Source: Clostridia bacterium (GTDB lineage Bacteria > Bacillota > Clostridia > Christensenellales > UBA1242). Taken from it: a stretch of DNA of 34,410 bases. How positions within the stretch are numbered: position 1 is the first letter of the stretch; each line of letters opens with the position of its first letter. The DNA lies in the NCBI GenBank assembly GCA_017505165.1, contig JAFVPU010000110.1, positions 1 to 34,410 of the forward strand. Reading direction: 5' to 3'. Below, one piece after another: positions 1-6,900 of this stretch. Made by a program: the position numbers and the translations under genes. The notes under the pieces are model-generated. The model did no database searches. It was not told the origin of the DNA and saw only the letters and a list, made by a program, of their open reading frames with translations.

Positions 1-150
1 CATTGTTGCAGCACCGTCGTGCACTTCTCCGAGTTTGTGGTTGATACCTGTGTAGAACAAAATTCTTTCAGTTGTAGTTGTTTTACCAGTATCAATGTGA
101 GCCATGATACCGACATTTCTAATTTTCTCTAATGGAACTTGTCTTGCCAT
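1..150 (-). CDS. fusA: elongation factor G, N-terminal 50 residues (runs off left edge)
   Basis: Elongation factor G is the GTPase that drives ribosomal translocation and, with RRF, recycling. Only the first 50 codons are present; the rest lies beyond position 1. The start at 150 follows a strong Shine-Dalgarno (AAGGGGG, about 5 nt before ATG). Visible motifs: [20 protein letters not shown] and the P-loop AHIDTGKTT near residues 17-25, followed by [10 protein letters not shown], typical of EF-G. The usual bacterial P-loop reads AHIDAGKTT; here Thr replaces the Ala. It follows rpsG by only 13 bases, so it belongs to the str operon. Identity is certain; the partial state is a window artefact. 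Confidence 0.96.
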   Translation of the reverse strand, partial: MARQVPLEKIRNVGIMAHIDTGKTTTTERILFYTGINHKLGEVHDGAATM

Positions 151-163
151 TTAATCCCCCTTA

Positions 164-634
164 TTACCAACGATAGTGTGCGAAAGCTTTGTTAGCTTCA
201 GCTTGTCTGTGCATATCGTCGCGTTTTTTGATTGCACCACCAGCTTGATTGTATGCATCAACGATTTCTGCAGCAAGTCTATTCTCCATACCACGTTCGT
301 TACGCTTTCTTGCGCACATTACGAGCCAACGAATAGCCAATGTTTGTTGACGGTCAGCACTTACTTCCATTGGAACTTGATAGTTTGCACCACCAACACG
401 TCTTGCTTTAGTTTCAAGCTTTGGTTTAATGTTTTCAATTGCTGTAGTGAGAACGTTCAATGCTTCTTCACCGATCTTCTCAGCAGCAATGTTCATTGCA
501 CTGTAAACGATAGATTGAGCAATACCTTTCTTTCCGTCGAGCATAACTTGATTTGTGATCTTTGTAACCAAAACTGAGTTATACATAGGATCTGGCAAAA
601 CCACACGTTTAACAGCCTGATTTCTTCTTGACAT
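164..634 (-). CDS. rpsG: 30S ribosomal protein S7
   Basis: S7 nucleates assembly of the 16S rRNA 3' major domain (30S head) and lines the E site. The 156 residues match the usual bacterial length. Family landmarks are the N-terminal [20 protein letters not shown], a central [18 protein letters not shown], and the C-terminal [20 protein letters not shown] ending in HYRW. A Shine-Dalgarno AAGGAG precedes the ATG. It lies between rpsL (59-nt gap) and fusA (13-nt gap). In gammaproteobacteria S7 is the str-operon autoregulator; whether that holds here is not visible. Very sure of identity. Confidence 0.98.
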   Translation of the reverse strand: MSRRNQAVKRVVLPDPMYNSVLVTKITNQVMLDGKKGIAQSIVYSAMNIAAEKIGEEALNVLTTAIENIKPKLETKARRVGGANYQVPMEVSADRQQTLAIRWLVMCARKRNERGMENRLAAEIVDAYNQAGGAIKKRDDMHRQAEANKAFAHYRW

Positions 635-693
635 ATTTTTCTCCTTATTTATATTTTGTTTGATTTTATAATTAATTTAATTTTAGAAAAGTA

Positions 694-1065
694 TTACTTA
701 GCTTTTTTAGCGCCGTATTTACTTCTACCTTGTTTACGCTTTTGAACAGCAGCAGTATCGAGAGCACCACGAACTACGCGATATCTTACACCTGGAAGAT
801 CTGGAACACGTCCGCCACGTACCAATACTACGTTGTGTTCTTGAAGATTGTGTCCTTCACCTGGGATATAACATGTAGTTTCTTTTCCTGTAGAAAGACG
901 AACACGACATATTTTACGTAAAGCTGAGTTTGGTTTCTTTGGTGTAGTAGTAGTAACAGTCAAGCACACACCACGTTTTTGTGGGCATTCGTTCAAAAGA
1001 ATTGATTGACTTTTTACAACTTGTTTCTTTCTACCTTTCTTAACCAATTGATTTACTGTAGGCAT
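694..1065 (-). CDS. rpsL: 30S ribosomal protein S12, with Pro at the Lys88 position
   Basis: S12 sits at the 30S decoding centre and controls tRNA selection accuracy. The 123 residues align without gaps to E. coli S12 through residue 90. [11 protein letters not shown] (residues 41-51) keeps Lys43, and GEGHNLQEH is intact. The second accuracy loop reads [11 protein letters not shown], with Pro at residue 88 (codon CCA) where nearly all bacteria have Lys (K87 in mature numbering), a classic streptomycin-resistance site. Asp89, the RimO methylthiolation target, is retained. It is the first gene of the str operon, with the strong Shine-Dalgarno AAGGAGG. Identity is certain; the substitution is read directly from the codons. 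Confidence 0.98.
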   Translation of the reverse strand: MPTVNQLVKKGRKKQVVKSQSILLNECPQKRGVCLTVTTTTPKKPNSALRKICRVRLSTGKETTCYIPGEGHNLQEHNVVLVRGGRVPDLPGVRYRVVRGALDTAAVQKRKQGRSKYGAKKAK

Positions 1066-1189
1066 TTTTCCTCCTTATAAATTTTGTAAAGATAAATATA
1101 AATTCATCTCTATTTGTGAGAATTTTATCTCACTGCAACCTCTTTTGGCATTCGCCAAGAAATAGACAAAGCAGCATTTCGTCTAAAAC
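1066..1189 (-). promoter_or_regulatory. str operon 5' leader with two hairpins
   Basis: About 124 nt separate the predicted transcription start (near 1189) from rpsL. On the minus strand there are two clean hairpins: TTGGC-GAAT-GCCAA (about 1145-1158) and GTGAGA-TAAAAT-TCTCAC (1116-1133). Neither is followed by a T-run, so they are not simple terminators. A ribosomal-protein-binding autoregulatory element is possible but not shown. Confidence 0.5.
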
Positions 1190-1195
1190 AAACCA

Positions 1196-1224
1196 ATTAT
1201 ATAAAAAAACCAACAAATTGTCAA
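1196..1224 (-). promoter_or_regulatory. str operon promoter (perfect sigma-A consensus)
   Basis: Minus-strand TTGACA (1219-1224), 17-bp spacer, TATAAT (1196-1201): a perfect vegetative sigma consensus. Start expected near 1189. The -35 is one arm of an inverted repeat, TGTCAA (1219-1224) and TTGACA (1231-1236), that could be an operator or chance. Confidence 0.9.
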
Positions 1225-1318
1225 TAACTTTTGACAGATTTGTTCAGTTTTTTAAGATTATTTAAATGTTATTTTGATACAACATTAATCGTATTTTTAA
1301 TGTCGTCTTGTTACGTCT

Positions 1319-2725
1319 TTATTTTCCTTTAAATATGTCCTCCCGGGTTACGCCTTGCGTCTGCAATTCTTTTTTTGTGGTACCAGAACTATCTTCTATT
1401 TCTATTTTAAGATCCTCAAGAGCTTGAAGCGTATAATAATATAAGTTATTATCATCTAAGTTATTATCATAAAAATTGTCTATCTTGTCCTCTTTGTGGA
1501 CTAAAACACACACGCTACACATTCCAATATCTACACCGGGTGTATTCTCAATACATTCTATTGATAAATAGGAGAATTGAATATAACTATTTTTAATTTC
1601 AATTTTGAAACCTTGTTCTTTATAAGCCGGAAGGAGCAATCTTCCAGAAATACCACCAACTACAACCCAATTATATGTTTCTATATCCATATCCCCATTA
1701 TAGTAAGAATCAACCATATTGATAGATGAACAAAATCCGATATCTCCAGCAACTCCTCCAATGGCAAGACCCATGCTATCTTGTTTCATTTTATTAAAAT
1801 TATCTTCATCTGTCTTATTCATATAGCTACGCTTCTGAAGAGTTGTTGCTTTAATATTACAATTTATAGCAGAATTTTCTACATTAAGTGCGCCCTCTTC
1901 ATCAATAAAACCAACAATAGAGCCACATCTTTGGTAGTCTCGACTCGCATTAAGCGTTATACTACAGTCGGTAAACAAACAATTCTTAATTGTTGCTTCT
2001 GAAGAAAGTTTTGAAATTAACAACCCACAATTTAATCCATGTCCATAACCATGAGTAGGCTCAGTACTGCTACCTGTACAATGTAAACTCCCATTTGTAC
2101 CACAATAGTATTCAGTATCATTAATAAGATCTATTTTCCAATTAATACTCTCAAAATGAACATTTTGTATTTCTCCAGCAAGATTATAAAACATTCCGAA
2201 ATTATTTGTCATGACATCTTGATCAACACCTGTCGCATAGACGTTAAATTCTTTACTCACAAGATAACAAACCGGCAAATTCGAAATTTTGTATCCCTGA
2301 CCATAAAAACAACCACTAAAAGATATCGCTTTTGTTCCAATTGGTACCATCTCAACCCCTGAGTGATCTTCCGAAAAATCTATATTACCCCAAATCCACA
2401 CATCCGCAGAACCAGGAATAACACCATTATTTAATTCGTATGCATATATCTTTAAAGCTAAAGCATCCCCCACATAAACACCCTTGTCGTAGTTATAATT
2501 CAACACCTCCGCACCTTTAGTATTTTTATATACTATACCACTTGAACTTTTTACTCTTTTATAAGACTGTGAGCCTATTGTTATATCTTCTGTTAATCCT
2601 ATACTTGAATTATTGCCTTTATTGGAAACTATAATTCCAAAAATTGCGATAGAAAGAGATAGAATTGCTACAAGTATCGCAATTGTGAGAATAATTATTT
2701 TGCGTTTACCAAATCTTTTTTCCAT
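1319..2725 (-). CDS. membrane-anchored protein, beta-helix/GLUG-like, function unknown
   Basis: 468 residues. The N-terminus has a basic stretch (MEKRFGKRK) and one strong hydrophobic helix (about residues 9-33), which fits a signal anchor that exports the rest of the chain. The exported part has short repeats such as SGCFYGQGYKISNL, FGMFYNLAGEIQNVHF, CGSIVGFI and IGGVAGDIGF. These resemble the turns of GLUG-type beta-helix surface proteins. The large protein at 28850-32002 has the same opening motif (PIG then FxGxFxGxGxxI), so the two look distantly related. No lipobox or sortase motif was found. The start has a purine-rich AGGGGA only 3 nt from ATG. It is a lone gene followed by the str operon. 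Export is likely; role unknown. Confidence 0.72.
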   Translation of the reverse strand: MEKRFGKRKIIILTIAILVAILSLSIAIFGIIVSNKGNNSSIGLTEDITIGSQSYKRVKSSSGIVYKNTKGAEVLNYNYDKGVYVGDALALKIYAYELNNGVIPGSADVWIWGNIDFSEDHSGVEMVPIGTKAISFSGCFYGQGYKISNLPVCYLVSKEFNVYATGVDQDVMTNNFGMFYNLAGEIQNVHFESINWKIDLINDTEYYCGTNGSLHCTGSSTEPTHGYGHGLNCGLLISKLSSEATIKNCLFTDCSITLNASRDYQRCGSIVGFIDEEGALNVENSAINCNIKATTLQKRSYMNKTDEDNFNKMKQDSMGLAIGGVAGDIGFCSSINMVDSYYNGDMDIETYNWVVVGGISGRLLLPAYKEQGFKIEIKNSYIQFSYLSIECIENTPGVDIGMCSVCVLVHKEDKIDNFYDNNLDDNNLYYYTLQALEDLKIEIEDSSGTTKKELQTQGVTREDIFKGK

Positions 2726-2770
2726 CTTCCCCTAAATTATCTTTTGATTTTTTGACTCTTATATTCAATC

Positions 2771-2800
2771 ATTATATATGTTTTCCATTATAAAAGTCAA
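2771..2800 (-). promoter_or_regulatory. promoter for the membrane-anchored protein
   Basis: Minus-strand TTGACT (2795-2800), 18-bp spacer, TATAAT (2771-2776). This gives a leader of about 39 nt before the ATG at 2725. It is divergent from the promoter at 2892-2920. Confidence 0.7.
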
Positions 2801-2891
2801 ATCATAATTATAGAATATGAAACATAAAGTTTGGCTCCGATTATATTTAACATAAAAAAGTGAAACTCAAGTCATTACTGTGAATTGAGAT

Positions 2892-2920
2892 TTGACAATA
2901 TCTTAATTTTATGATATAAT
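2892..2920 (+). promoter_or_regulatory. perfect consensus promoter abutting a start codon
   Basis: TTGACA (2892-2897), 17-bp spacer, TATAAT (2915-2920). The ATG at 2927 starts after six bases, exactly where transcription should begin, so the transcript would be leaderless. There is no Shine-Dalgarno upstream. Confidence 0.88.
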
Positions 2921-2926
2921 CTAATC

Positions 2927-3175
2927 ATGATTAAGAGTTATTTATTAAGGCCTAGATTTGCCGCAATTGATATTAAGAATAATGAAAAGTTTTATATGAC
3001 TGAAAAGTTTTTGATTGAAGAAACAGAAAATGAAGATTGGATCATCAACAAGAAAAATAAAAATTATATATTAACAATCAAACGCACAATCAACGGAAAA
3101 GACGAATACGATGAAAAACCATTGGATGAAAAAGAAGCCGAAAAAACGCATAAGAAATCGAGAAATCGAAAATAA
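2927..3175 (+). CDS. hypothetical protein, probable N-terminal part of a frameshifted gene
   Basis: 82 residues, not recognised. It begins MIKSYLLRPRFAAIDIKNNE and ends in a charged Lys/Glu stretch (DEKEAEKTHKKSRNRK). It starts right at the predicted transcription start of a consensus promoter and has no ribosome binding site, so it is a good leaderless candidate. Its last 65 nt overlap the next reading frame. That frame carries on the same charged composition and has no strong ribosome binding site, so the two frames are probably one gene of about 190 codons broken near the six-A run at about 3140. A genuine overlapping pair is the alternative. No signal peptide or membrane helix. Confidence 0.6.
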   Translation: MIKSYLLRPRFAAIDIKNNEKFYMTEKFLIEETENEDWIINKKNKNYILTIKRTINGKDEYDEKPLDEKEAEKTHKKSRNRK

Positions 3176-3497
3176 GAGAAATAAAAAGATCGAACATTCC
3201 GTAAAGAAAAAAGTTTATAGTGTCTTTTTGCCAAAATACCCACAAAGAACCCATCTTGAGATTTATCTAAATGAACTAATTGGATTAAACATTATGTCTT
3301 TCAAATTTAAAAATGAAGAAGAAGCAAAGAACTTTACACCGCCTTCTTTCTGTCTGAAAGAAATCACAGATGACGAATTTTATTCTTTCAAAAACTTATC
3401 AAAACAGACATTTGCAGATATTGAAAAAAGAGAAAAGAAAATCTTTGCTCCTTTCAACAAAAAAGTAAAAACTCAAGTTGAACATTATACAACATAA
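3111..3497 (+). CDS. hypothetical protein, probable C-terminal part of the frameshifted gene
   Basis: 128 residues, not recognised, shifted by one base relative to the preceding frame. The first 35 residues are very Lys/Arg rich. The segment after that (VYSVFLPKYPQRTHLEIYLN, then FKFKNEEEAKNFTPPSFCLK) looks like a folded cytoplasmic domain. The ATG has only a weak GGAAAAG nine bases upstream. The more natural reading joins it to the upstream frame through a one-base deletion in a six-A run, giving AEK followed by RIRNREIENK. A strong terminator follows the stop by a few bases. Confidence 0.5.
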   Translation: MKNHWMKKKPKKRIRNREIENKRNKKIEHSVKKKVYSVFLPKYPQRTHLEIYLNELIGLNIMSFKFKNEEEAKNFTPPSFCLKEITDDEFYSFKNLSKQTFADIEKREKKIFAPFNKKVKTQVEHYTT

Positions 3498-3501
3498 AAA
3501 G

Positions 3502-3530
3502 AAAAAGACCTTCAACCGAAGGTCTTTTTT
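3502..3530. terminator. bidirectional intrinsic terminator
   Basis: Stem AAAAAGACCTTC (3502-3513), loop AACC, GAAGGTCTTTTT (3518-3529). T-runs follow on both strands, so it can end both the plus-strand hypothetical gene and transcripts reading through from rplQ on the minus strand. Confidence 0.9.
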
Positions 3531-3548
3531 AATTCGATCATATATAAA

Positions 3549-3615
3549 ATTTGTCTTTTGCAGAAAATGATGCTTAAATCTACGATTTGTCTTTCATTTT
3601 ATGCAATGCTTAAAT
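3549..3615. repeat. two-copy direct repeat, period 36
   Basis: ATTTGTCTTT, 11 variable bases, ATGCTTAAAT occurs at 3549-3579 and again at 3585-3615. The conserved ends match exactly and the spacing is identical. It is non-coding and lies between the terminator and the rplQ-tail copy. Function unknown. Confidence 0.75.
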
Positions 3616-3642
3616 TTTATTACTAATTTTTTACTCAATTAG

Positions 3643-3662
3643 ATCAATTCAATGATTGCCAT
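3643..3662 (-). repeat. duplicate of the rplQ 3' end
   Basis: A 20-base exact copy of 3720-3739. On the minus strand it encodes MAIIELI followed by a stop (TAA), exactly as the true end of rplQ does. Between the copies lies an imperfect hairpin (ATATGTGGC-GAA-GCCTCATAT). It is a remnant of a partial duplication or of an inserted element. Confidence 0.8.
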
Positions 3663-3715
3663 TTGAGATTATATGAGGCTTCGCCACATATATTGCTTCG
3701 ATGTCAACATCTGAA

Positions 3716-4222
3716 TTATATCAATTCAATGATTGCCATCTGCGCATTATCACCCTTTCTCAAGTCTAACTTAAGAATACGAGTATATCCACCCTTTTGA
3801 CCAAGTTCTTTAGCGCGTTCAGCATATTTTGGAGCATAAACGTTGAAGATTTTTTCAATAAGTGGATTTTTGATATTATCTATACGAGCAAGGAAGTCAG
3901 ATTTCTTTTCGCCTGGTTGACGTTCTTCCTTAACTGAATAAACTTTAGACATAATTTTTCTACGAGCAGCAAGTTTCTTTGGACCGTCGTTCATAACTTC
4001 ACGAGTAGTCTTTTCGCCTTTTGCATTAACTGTGTTCTTTTGAACTGTTACAACATCTTCATAAGAATTGATTGCAAGAGTCAAAATCTTTTCTGCATAG
4101 CTCTTGAGAGATTTAGCGCGAGCCAAAGTTGTCTCAATTTTACCTTTCCAAAGAAGGTCAGTAGCTTGGTTACGCATGATAGCAAGTCTTGCTTCAGTAG
4201 GTCTTCCTAATTTCTTATTCAC
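3716..4222 (-). CDS. rplQ: 50S ribosomal protein L17
   Basis: L17 is a primary 23S rRNA binder near the exit tunnel. The 168 residues are longer than the roughly 113-127 typical of Bacillus and E. coli, because of an insert after EDVVTVQKNTVNAKGEKTTR. The N-terminus (KKLGRPTEARLAIMRNQATD) and C-terminus (GGYTRILKLDLRKGDNAQMA) are canonical. It is the last gene of the alpha operon, 14 nt after rpoA, with a Shine-Dalgarno (AAAGGAG). Its final codons are duplicated 77 nt downstream. Confidence 0.97.
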   Translation of the reverse strand: MNKKLGRPTEARLAIMRNQATDLLWKGKIETTLARAKSLKSYAEKILTLAINSYEDVVTVQKNTVNAKGEKTTREVMNDGPKKLAARRKIMSKVYSVKEERQPGEKKSDFLARIDNIKNPLIEKIFNVYAPKYAERAKELGQKGGYTRILKLDLRKGDNAQMAIIELI

Positions 4223-4236
4223 GATACTTTCTCCTT

Positions 4237-5193
4237 TTAATAGTTTTCATTATTATCAAGTGAAATTCCATAAGCTTCAAGTTTAGCGATAACTTCTTCC
4301 ATAGATTTAGCACCCATGTTACGAACTTTCATCATTTCGCTGCGGCTCTTCTTAGCAAGATCTCCAACAGTTTCGATACCAGCACGTTTCAAGCAGTTAT
4401 AGCTACGAACACTCAATTCCATTTCCTCAATAGGTTTTTCGAACAATTTTGTTCTTTCATCTTCTTTTCTTGCAACTAAGATGTTCATGCCGTCCATACC
4501 CTCAACAAGTTCAACGAACATAACAGCATAGTCATTCAATAATTTAGCAGACAATGCAACAACTTCTTTTGCACTAACAGTACCACGAGTTTGAACATCA
4601 AGCACCAATTTGTCATAATCAAGGTTACGACCAACACGGCTTGATTGAACTTCGAAGTTAACACGTTTCACAGGAGTGAAAAGTGAGTCTACCGCAATAT
4701 AGTCTACTTCATCAGAGAAATCTTTGTTTTGGCTTGCAGGAACATATCCTCTGCCACGACCAACATAGAATGTGATGTCAAGATCAGCATCGTCATCAAT
4801 AGTACAAATGTATTGATCTGGATTTTGGATTGAAATTCCATCTTCACATTCAATATCTTTTGCATAAATAACTGCTGGACCTTTCTTAGATAAAGTCATT
4901 TTACCACTAAAATCAACATCTGTTTTTTCAGTTTTAACAGCAAGGTTTTTGATATTAAGAATAATATCAGGAACATCTTCTGTTACACCTTTGATAGTTG
5001 AAAATTCATGCAACACGTTTTTGATTTTTACACCAACAACAGCTGCACCTGGAAGTGATGAGAGAAGAGTTCTTCTCAACATATTTCCTACAGTGATACC
5101 AAAACCTTTTTCCAATGGTTCCACAGTGATGATAGCGTGAGCTCCGCCATCTAATTCTTCTAATTGCATTTTTGGTTTCTCGATTTCCATCAT
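4237..5193 (-). CDS. rpoA: DNA-directed RNA polymerase subunit alpha
   Basis: The alpha dimer scaffolds RNA polymerase, and its C-terminal domain contacts UP elements and activators. 318 residues with the usual two domains. The NTD has GFGITVGNMLRRTLLSSLPG (residues 30-49). The CTD covers about 255-312 and keeps the DNA-contact residues Arg263, Asn266 and Cys267 in RSYNCLKRAGI, and Gly294, Lys296 and Ser297 in NMGAKS. There are two Met codons at the start; GGAGAG suits the first. It sits between rpsD and rplQ, the standard Bacillota order. Confidence 0.98.
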   Translation of the reverse strand: MMEIEKPKMQLEELDGGAHAIITVEPLEKGFGITVGNMLRRTLLSSLPGAAVVGVKIKNVLHEFSTIKGVTEDVPDIILNIKNLAVKTEKTDVDFSGKMTLSKKGPAVIYAKDIECEDGISIQNPDQYICTIDDDADLDITFYVGRGRGYVPASQNKDFSDEVDYIAVDSLFTPVKRVNFEVQSSRVGRNLDYDKLVLDVQTRGTVSAKEVVALSAKLLNDYAVMFVELVEGMDGMNILVARKEDERTKLFEKPIEEMELSVRSYNCLKRAGIETVGDLAKKSRSEMMKVRNMGAKSMEEVIAKLEAYGISLDNNENY

Positions 5194-5207
5194 AATTATC
5201 TCTCCTA

Positions 5208-5825
5208 TTATCTTGAATAGTATTCAACAATCAAGTGTTCTTTAATACCCAAGTCGATATCATCTCTTTCTGGTAATGCTAAAACTTTACCAGTAAGTGA
5301 ATTTACATCAAATTCCAACCATTTTGGAGTTGTAATTTTAGCTTCTTTCAAACTTGCGAACATTTCAAGACTTTGTTTGCTTTCTTTAACAGCGATCACA
5401 TCACCAACTTTAACTTGGTATGAAGGGATATTTACCTTTTTACCATTAACAGTCAAATGACCATGATTTACAACTTGTCTAGCTTCCATTCTAGATGCAC
5501 CAAGACCAAGACGATAAGCCACGTTATCAAGTCTCAATTCAAGCATTTTCAAAAGTGCAAGACCTGTACTTTCTTTGCTTCTTGTTGCTCTTTCATAGTA
5601 AAGTCTGAATTGTTTTTCAAGCATTCCATATGCTCTACGAACTTTTTGTTTTTCTCTCAACTGCAAACCATATTCGCTGAATTTCTTTCTAGCAGTTCCG
5701 TGTTGTCCTGGAACAACTGGACGCTTATCGAAAGAACATTTAGTCAAACATCTCTCGCCTTTTAGGAAAAGTTTGCAACCTTCTCTACGGCATTGTTTAC
5801 AACTTGGACTAGTATTTTTTGCCAT
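5208..5825 (-). CDS. rpsD: 30S ribosomal protein S4, zinc-type
   Basis: S4 initiates assembly of the 16S 5' domain and, in several phyla, represses ribosomal transcripts. 205 residues. The N-terminal cysteines C9, C12, C17, C26 and C30 indicate the zinc-binding form. The S4 RNA-binding domain is visible around [10 protein letters not shown] and [20 protein letters not shown]. It lies in the alpha operon between rpsK and rpoA. In B. subtilis rpsD is monocistronic and autoregulated; here it is operonic, so a target in the rpsM leader (6613-6752) is the obvious candidate. Confidence 0.98.
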   Translation of the reverse strand: MAKNTSPSCKQCRREGCKLFLKGERCLTKCSFDKRPVVPGQHGTARKKFSEYGLQLREKQKVRRAYGMLEKQFRLYYERATRSKESTGLALLKMLELRLDNVAYRLGLGASRMEARQVVNHGHLTVNGKKVNIPSYQVKVGDVIAVKESKQSLEMFASLKEAKITTPKWLEFDVNSLTGKVLALPERDDIDLGIKEHLIVEYYSR

Positions 5826-5837
5826 GTTATATTCCTC

Positions 5838-6233
5838 CTACAATCTTCTCTTCTTTGGTGGTCTGCAACCATTGTGTGCGATAGGAGATACGTCTTTAAT
5901 CATAGTAACTTGCAATCCAGCAGCAGCAACTGCGCGGATAGCTGATTCTCTAGTTGTACCTACACCAGCACCTTTAACATAAACATCCACCTTGCTAATG
6001 CCGAAGTTAGCGGCATTTTTAAGAGCAGTTTCGACAACTTGTTGAGCAACAAACGGTGTGCTCTTTTTTGCTCCTCTATTACCAAGAGCGCCTGCACTAC
6101 ATTGAGCAAGTGCATTACCTTCTTTGTCAGTTACTGTAACAACTGTGTTGTTAGCACTGAATTGCATATGTACTGCACCTTCGCCATTTTTAACTAATAT
6201 TTTCTTTTTCTTAGTTTCTTTTTTAACAGCCAT
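5838..6233 (-). CDS. rpsK: 30S ribosomal protein S11
   Basis: S11 forms part of the 30S platform near the mRNA exit. 131 residues, the usual length. The lysine-rich N-terminal tail (MAVKKETKKKKILVK) leads into MQFSANNTVVTVTDKEGN. The C-terminal half has VKGAGVGTTRESAIRA and ends with NGCRPPKKRRL, the conserved tail. A Shine-Dalgarno AAGGAG precedes the ATG, and the gene follows rpsM by 10 nt. Confidence 0.98.
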   Translation of the reverse strand: MAVKKETKKKKILVKNGEGAVHMQFSANNTVVTVTDKEGNALAQCSAGALGNRGAKKSTPFVAQQVVETALKNAANFGISKVDVYVKGAGVGTTRESAIRAVAAAGLQVTMIKDVSPIAHNGCRPPKKRRL

Positions 6234-6243
6234 TGTTTACTCC

Positions 6244-6612
6244 TTATTTCTTCTTGTTAGCTATAGTCTTCTTTGGACCTTTGCGTGTACGAGCGTTTGT
6301 CTTGCTAGATTGTCCACGAACTGGCAAGTTAGCAATATGACGAAGTCCACGATAGCATCTAATTTCTTTAAGTCTCTTGATATCAAGAGCAGTATTTTTT
6401 CTTCTTTCACCTTCTACAACGAGGTTTGCTTCAATATATTTACGGATAGCAGCTGTCTCGTCTTCAGTAAGGTCTTTTACACGAGTGTCAGGATTGATAC
6501 CAGTTTCTGCCAAAATCTTGTTAGCAGTAACTCTACCTACACCATAGATATAAGTAAGTCCAATCTCAACTCTCTTTTCATTTGGTAAATCCACACCGGA
6601 TATACGTGCCAT
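6244..6612 (-). CDS. rpsM: 30S ribosomal protein S13
   Basis: S13 is in the 30S head and contacts the 50S subunit (bridge B1) and P-site tRNA. 122 residues, full length. Landmarks are [20 protein letters not shown], the helix-two-turn-helix segment [34 protein letters not shown], and the basic [11 protein letters not shown] tail. Shine-Dalgarno TGGAGG. A 140-nt structured gap separates it from rpmJ, unlike the tight spacing elsewhere in the cluster, so it may begin an internally regulated segment. Confidence 0.98.
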   Translation of the reverse strand: MARISGVDLPNEKRVEIGLTYIYGVGRVTANKILAETGINPDTRVKDLTEDETAAIRKYIEANLVVEGERRKNTALDIKRLKEIRCYRGLRHIANLPVRGQSSKTNARTRKGPKKTIANKKK

Positions 6613-6752
6613 ATATTTTCCTCCAATAAATTTTTCTTTGCACTATGTGCTAATTGTTTATATTTCTCACAATGTCCAATAATTGCCGCGAGACATTGTG
6701 CTTATTTTCTAAATTAACGCAAATAATCTAGCATAAGAATGCTAGAAATTTA
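6613..6752 (-). promoter_or_regulatory. structured intercistronic leader before rpsM
   Basis: 140 nt between rpmJ and rpsM hold two perfect hairpins. TCTAGCAT-TCTT-ATGCTAGA (6727-6746) lies just after the rpmJ stop. CACAATGTC and GACATTGTG (6668-6676 and 6692-6700) enclose a 15-nt loop. A smaller GCAC-ATA-GTGC lies nearer the start codon. No T-run follows either stem. The position matches the S4-regulated alpha-operon leader of other bacteria; S4 binding is inference. Confidence 0.55.
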
Positions 6753-6866
6753 CTAACCTTGACGTTGTTTATGTTTTGGCTTAACACAAATAACCATAAC
6801 TCTGCCGTTACGCTTGATAACCTTGCACTTTTCGCACATTGGTTTAACTGATGGTCTAACTTTCAC
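6753..6866 (-). CDS. rpmJ: 50S ribosomal protein L36, zinc-type, GTG start
   Basis: L36 is the smallest 50S protein and stabilises domains II, V and VI of 23S rRNA. 37 residues, beginning [15 protein letters not shown] (the first codon, GTG, is read as Met) and ending KPKHKQRQG. The zinc ligands C11, C14, C27 and H32 are all present, so this is the zinc-binding form. The GTG start is chosen because a perfect AGGAGG lies 6 nt upstream and the family starts with MKVR. It lies between infA and rpsM, its standard place. Confidence 0.96.
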   Translation of the reverse strand: MKVRPSVKPMCEKCKVIKRNGRVMVICVKPKHKQRQG

Positions 6867-6900
6867 TTTGTCCTCCTATAATTTGTATAACAAATTGTTT

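Noticed and set aside
1260..1318. ACATTAA/TTAATGT stem after the membrane-anchored protein gene as a terminator
   Set aside because: Weak AT stem without a clear T-run on the minus strand; read-through into the str operon cannot be excluded.
3130..3150. Programmed -1 frameshift at the AAAAAAC sequence
   Set aside because: The phase of the heptamer does not match X XXY YYZ and the second frame needs a +1, not a -1, shift.
6124..6588. Open plus-strand reading frame of 154 residues opposite rpsK and rpsM
   Set aside because: Lies entirely antisense to two conserved ribosomal genes; no ribosome binding site; typical shadow frame, as are the other long antisense frames over the ribosomal cluster, prfA and murC.
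6727..6746. Hairpin after rpmJ as a transcription terminator
   Set aside because: No T-run follows on the minus strand and the alpha operon continues with rpsM; a regulatory or processing role fits better.
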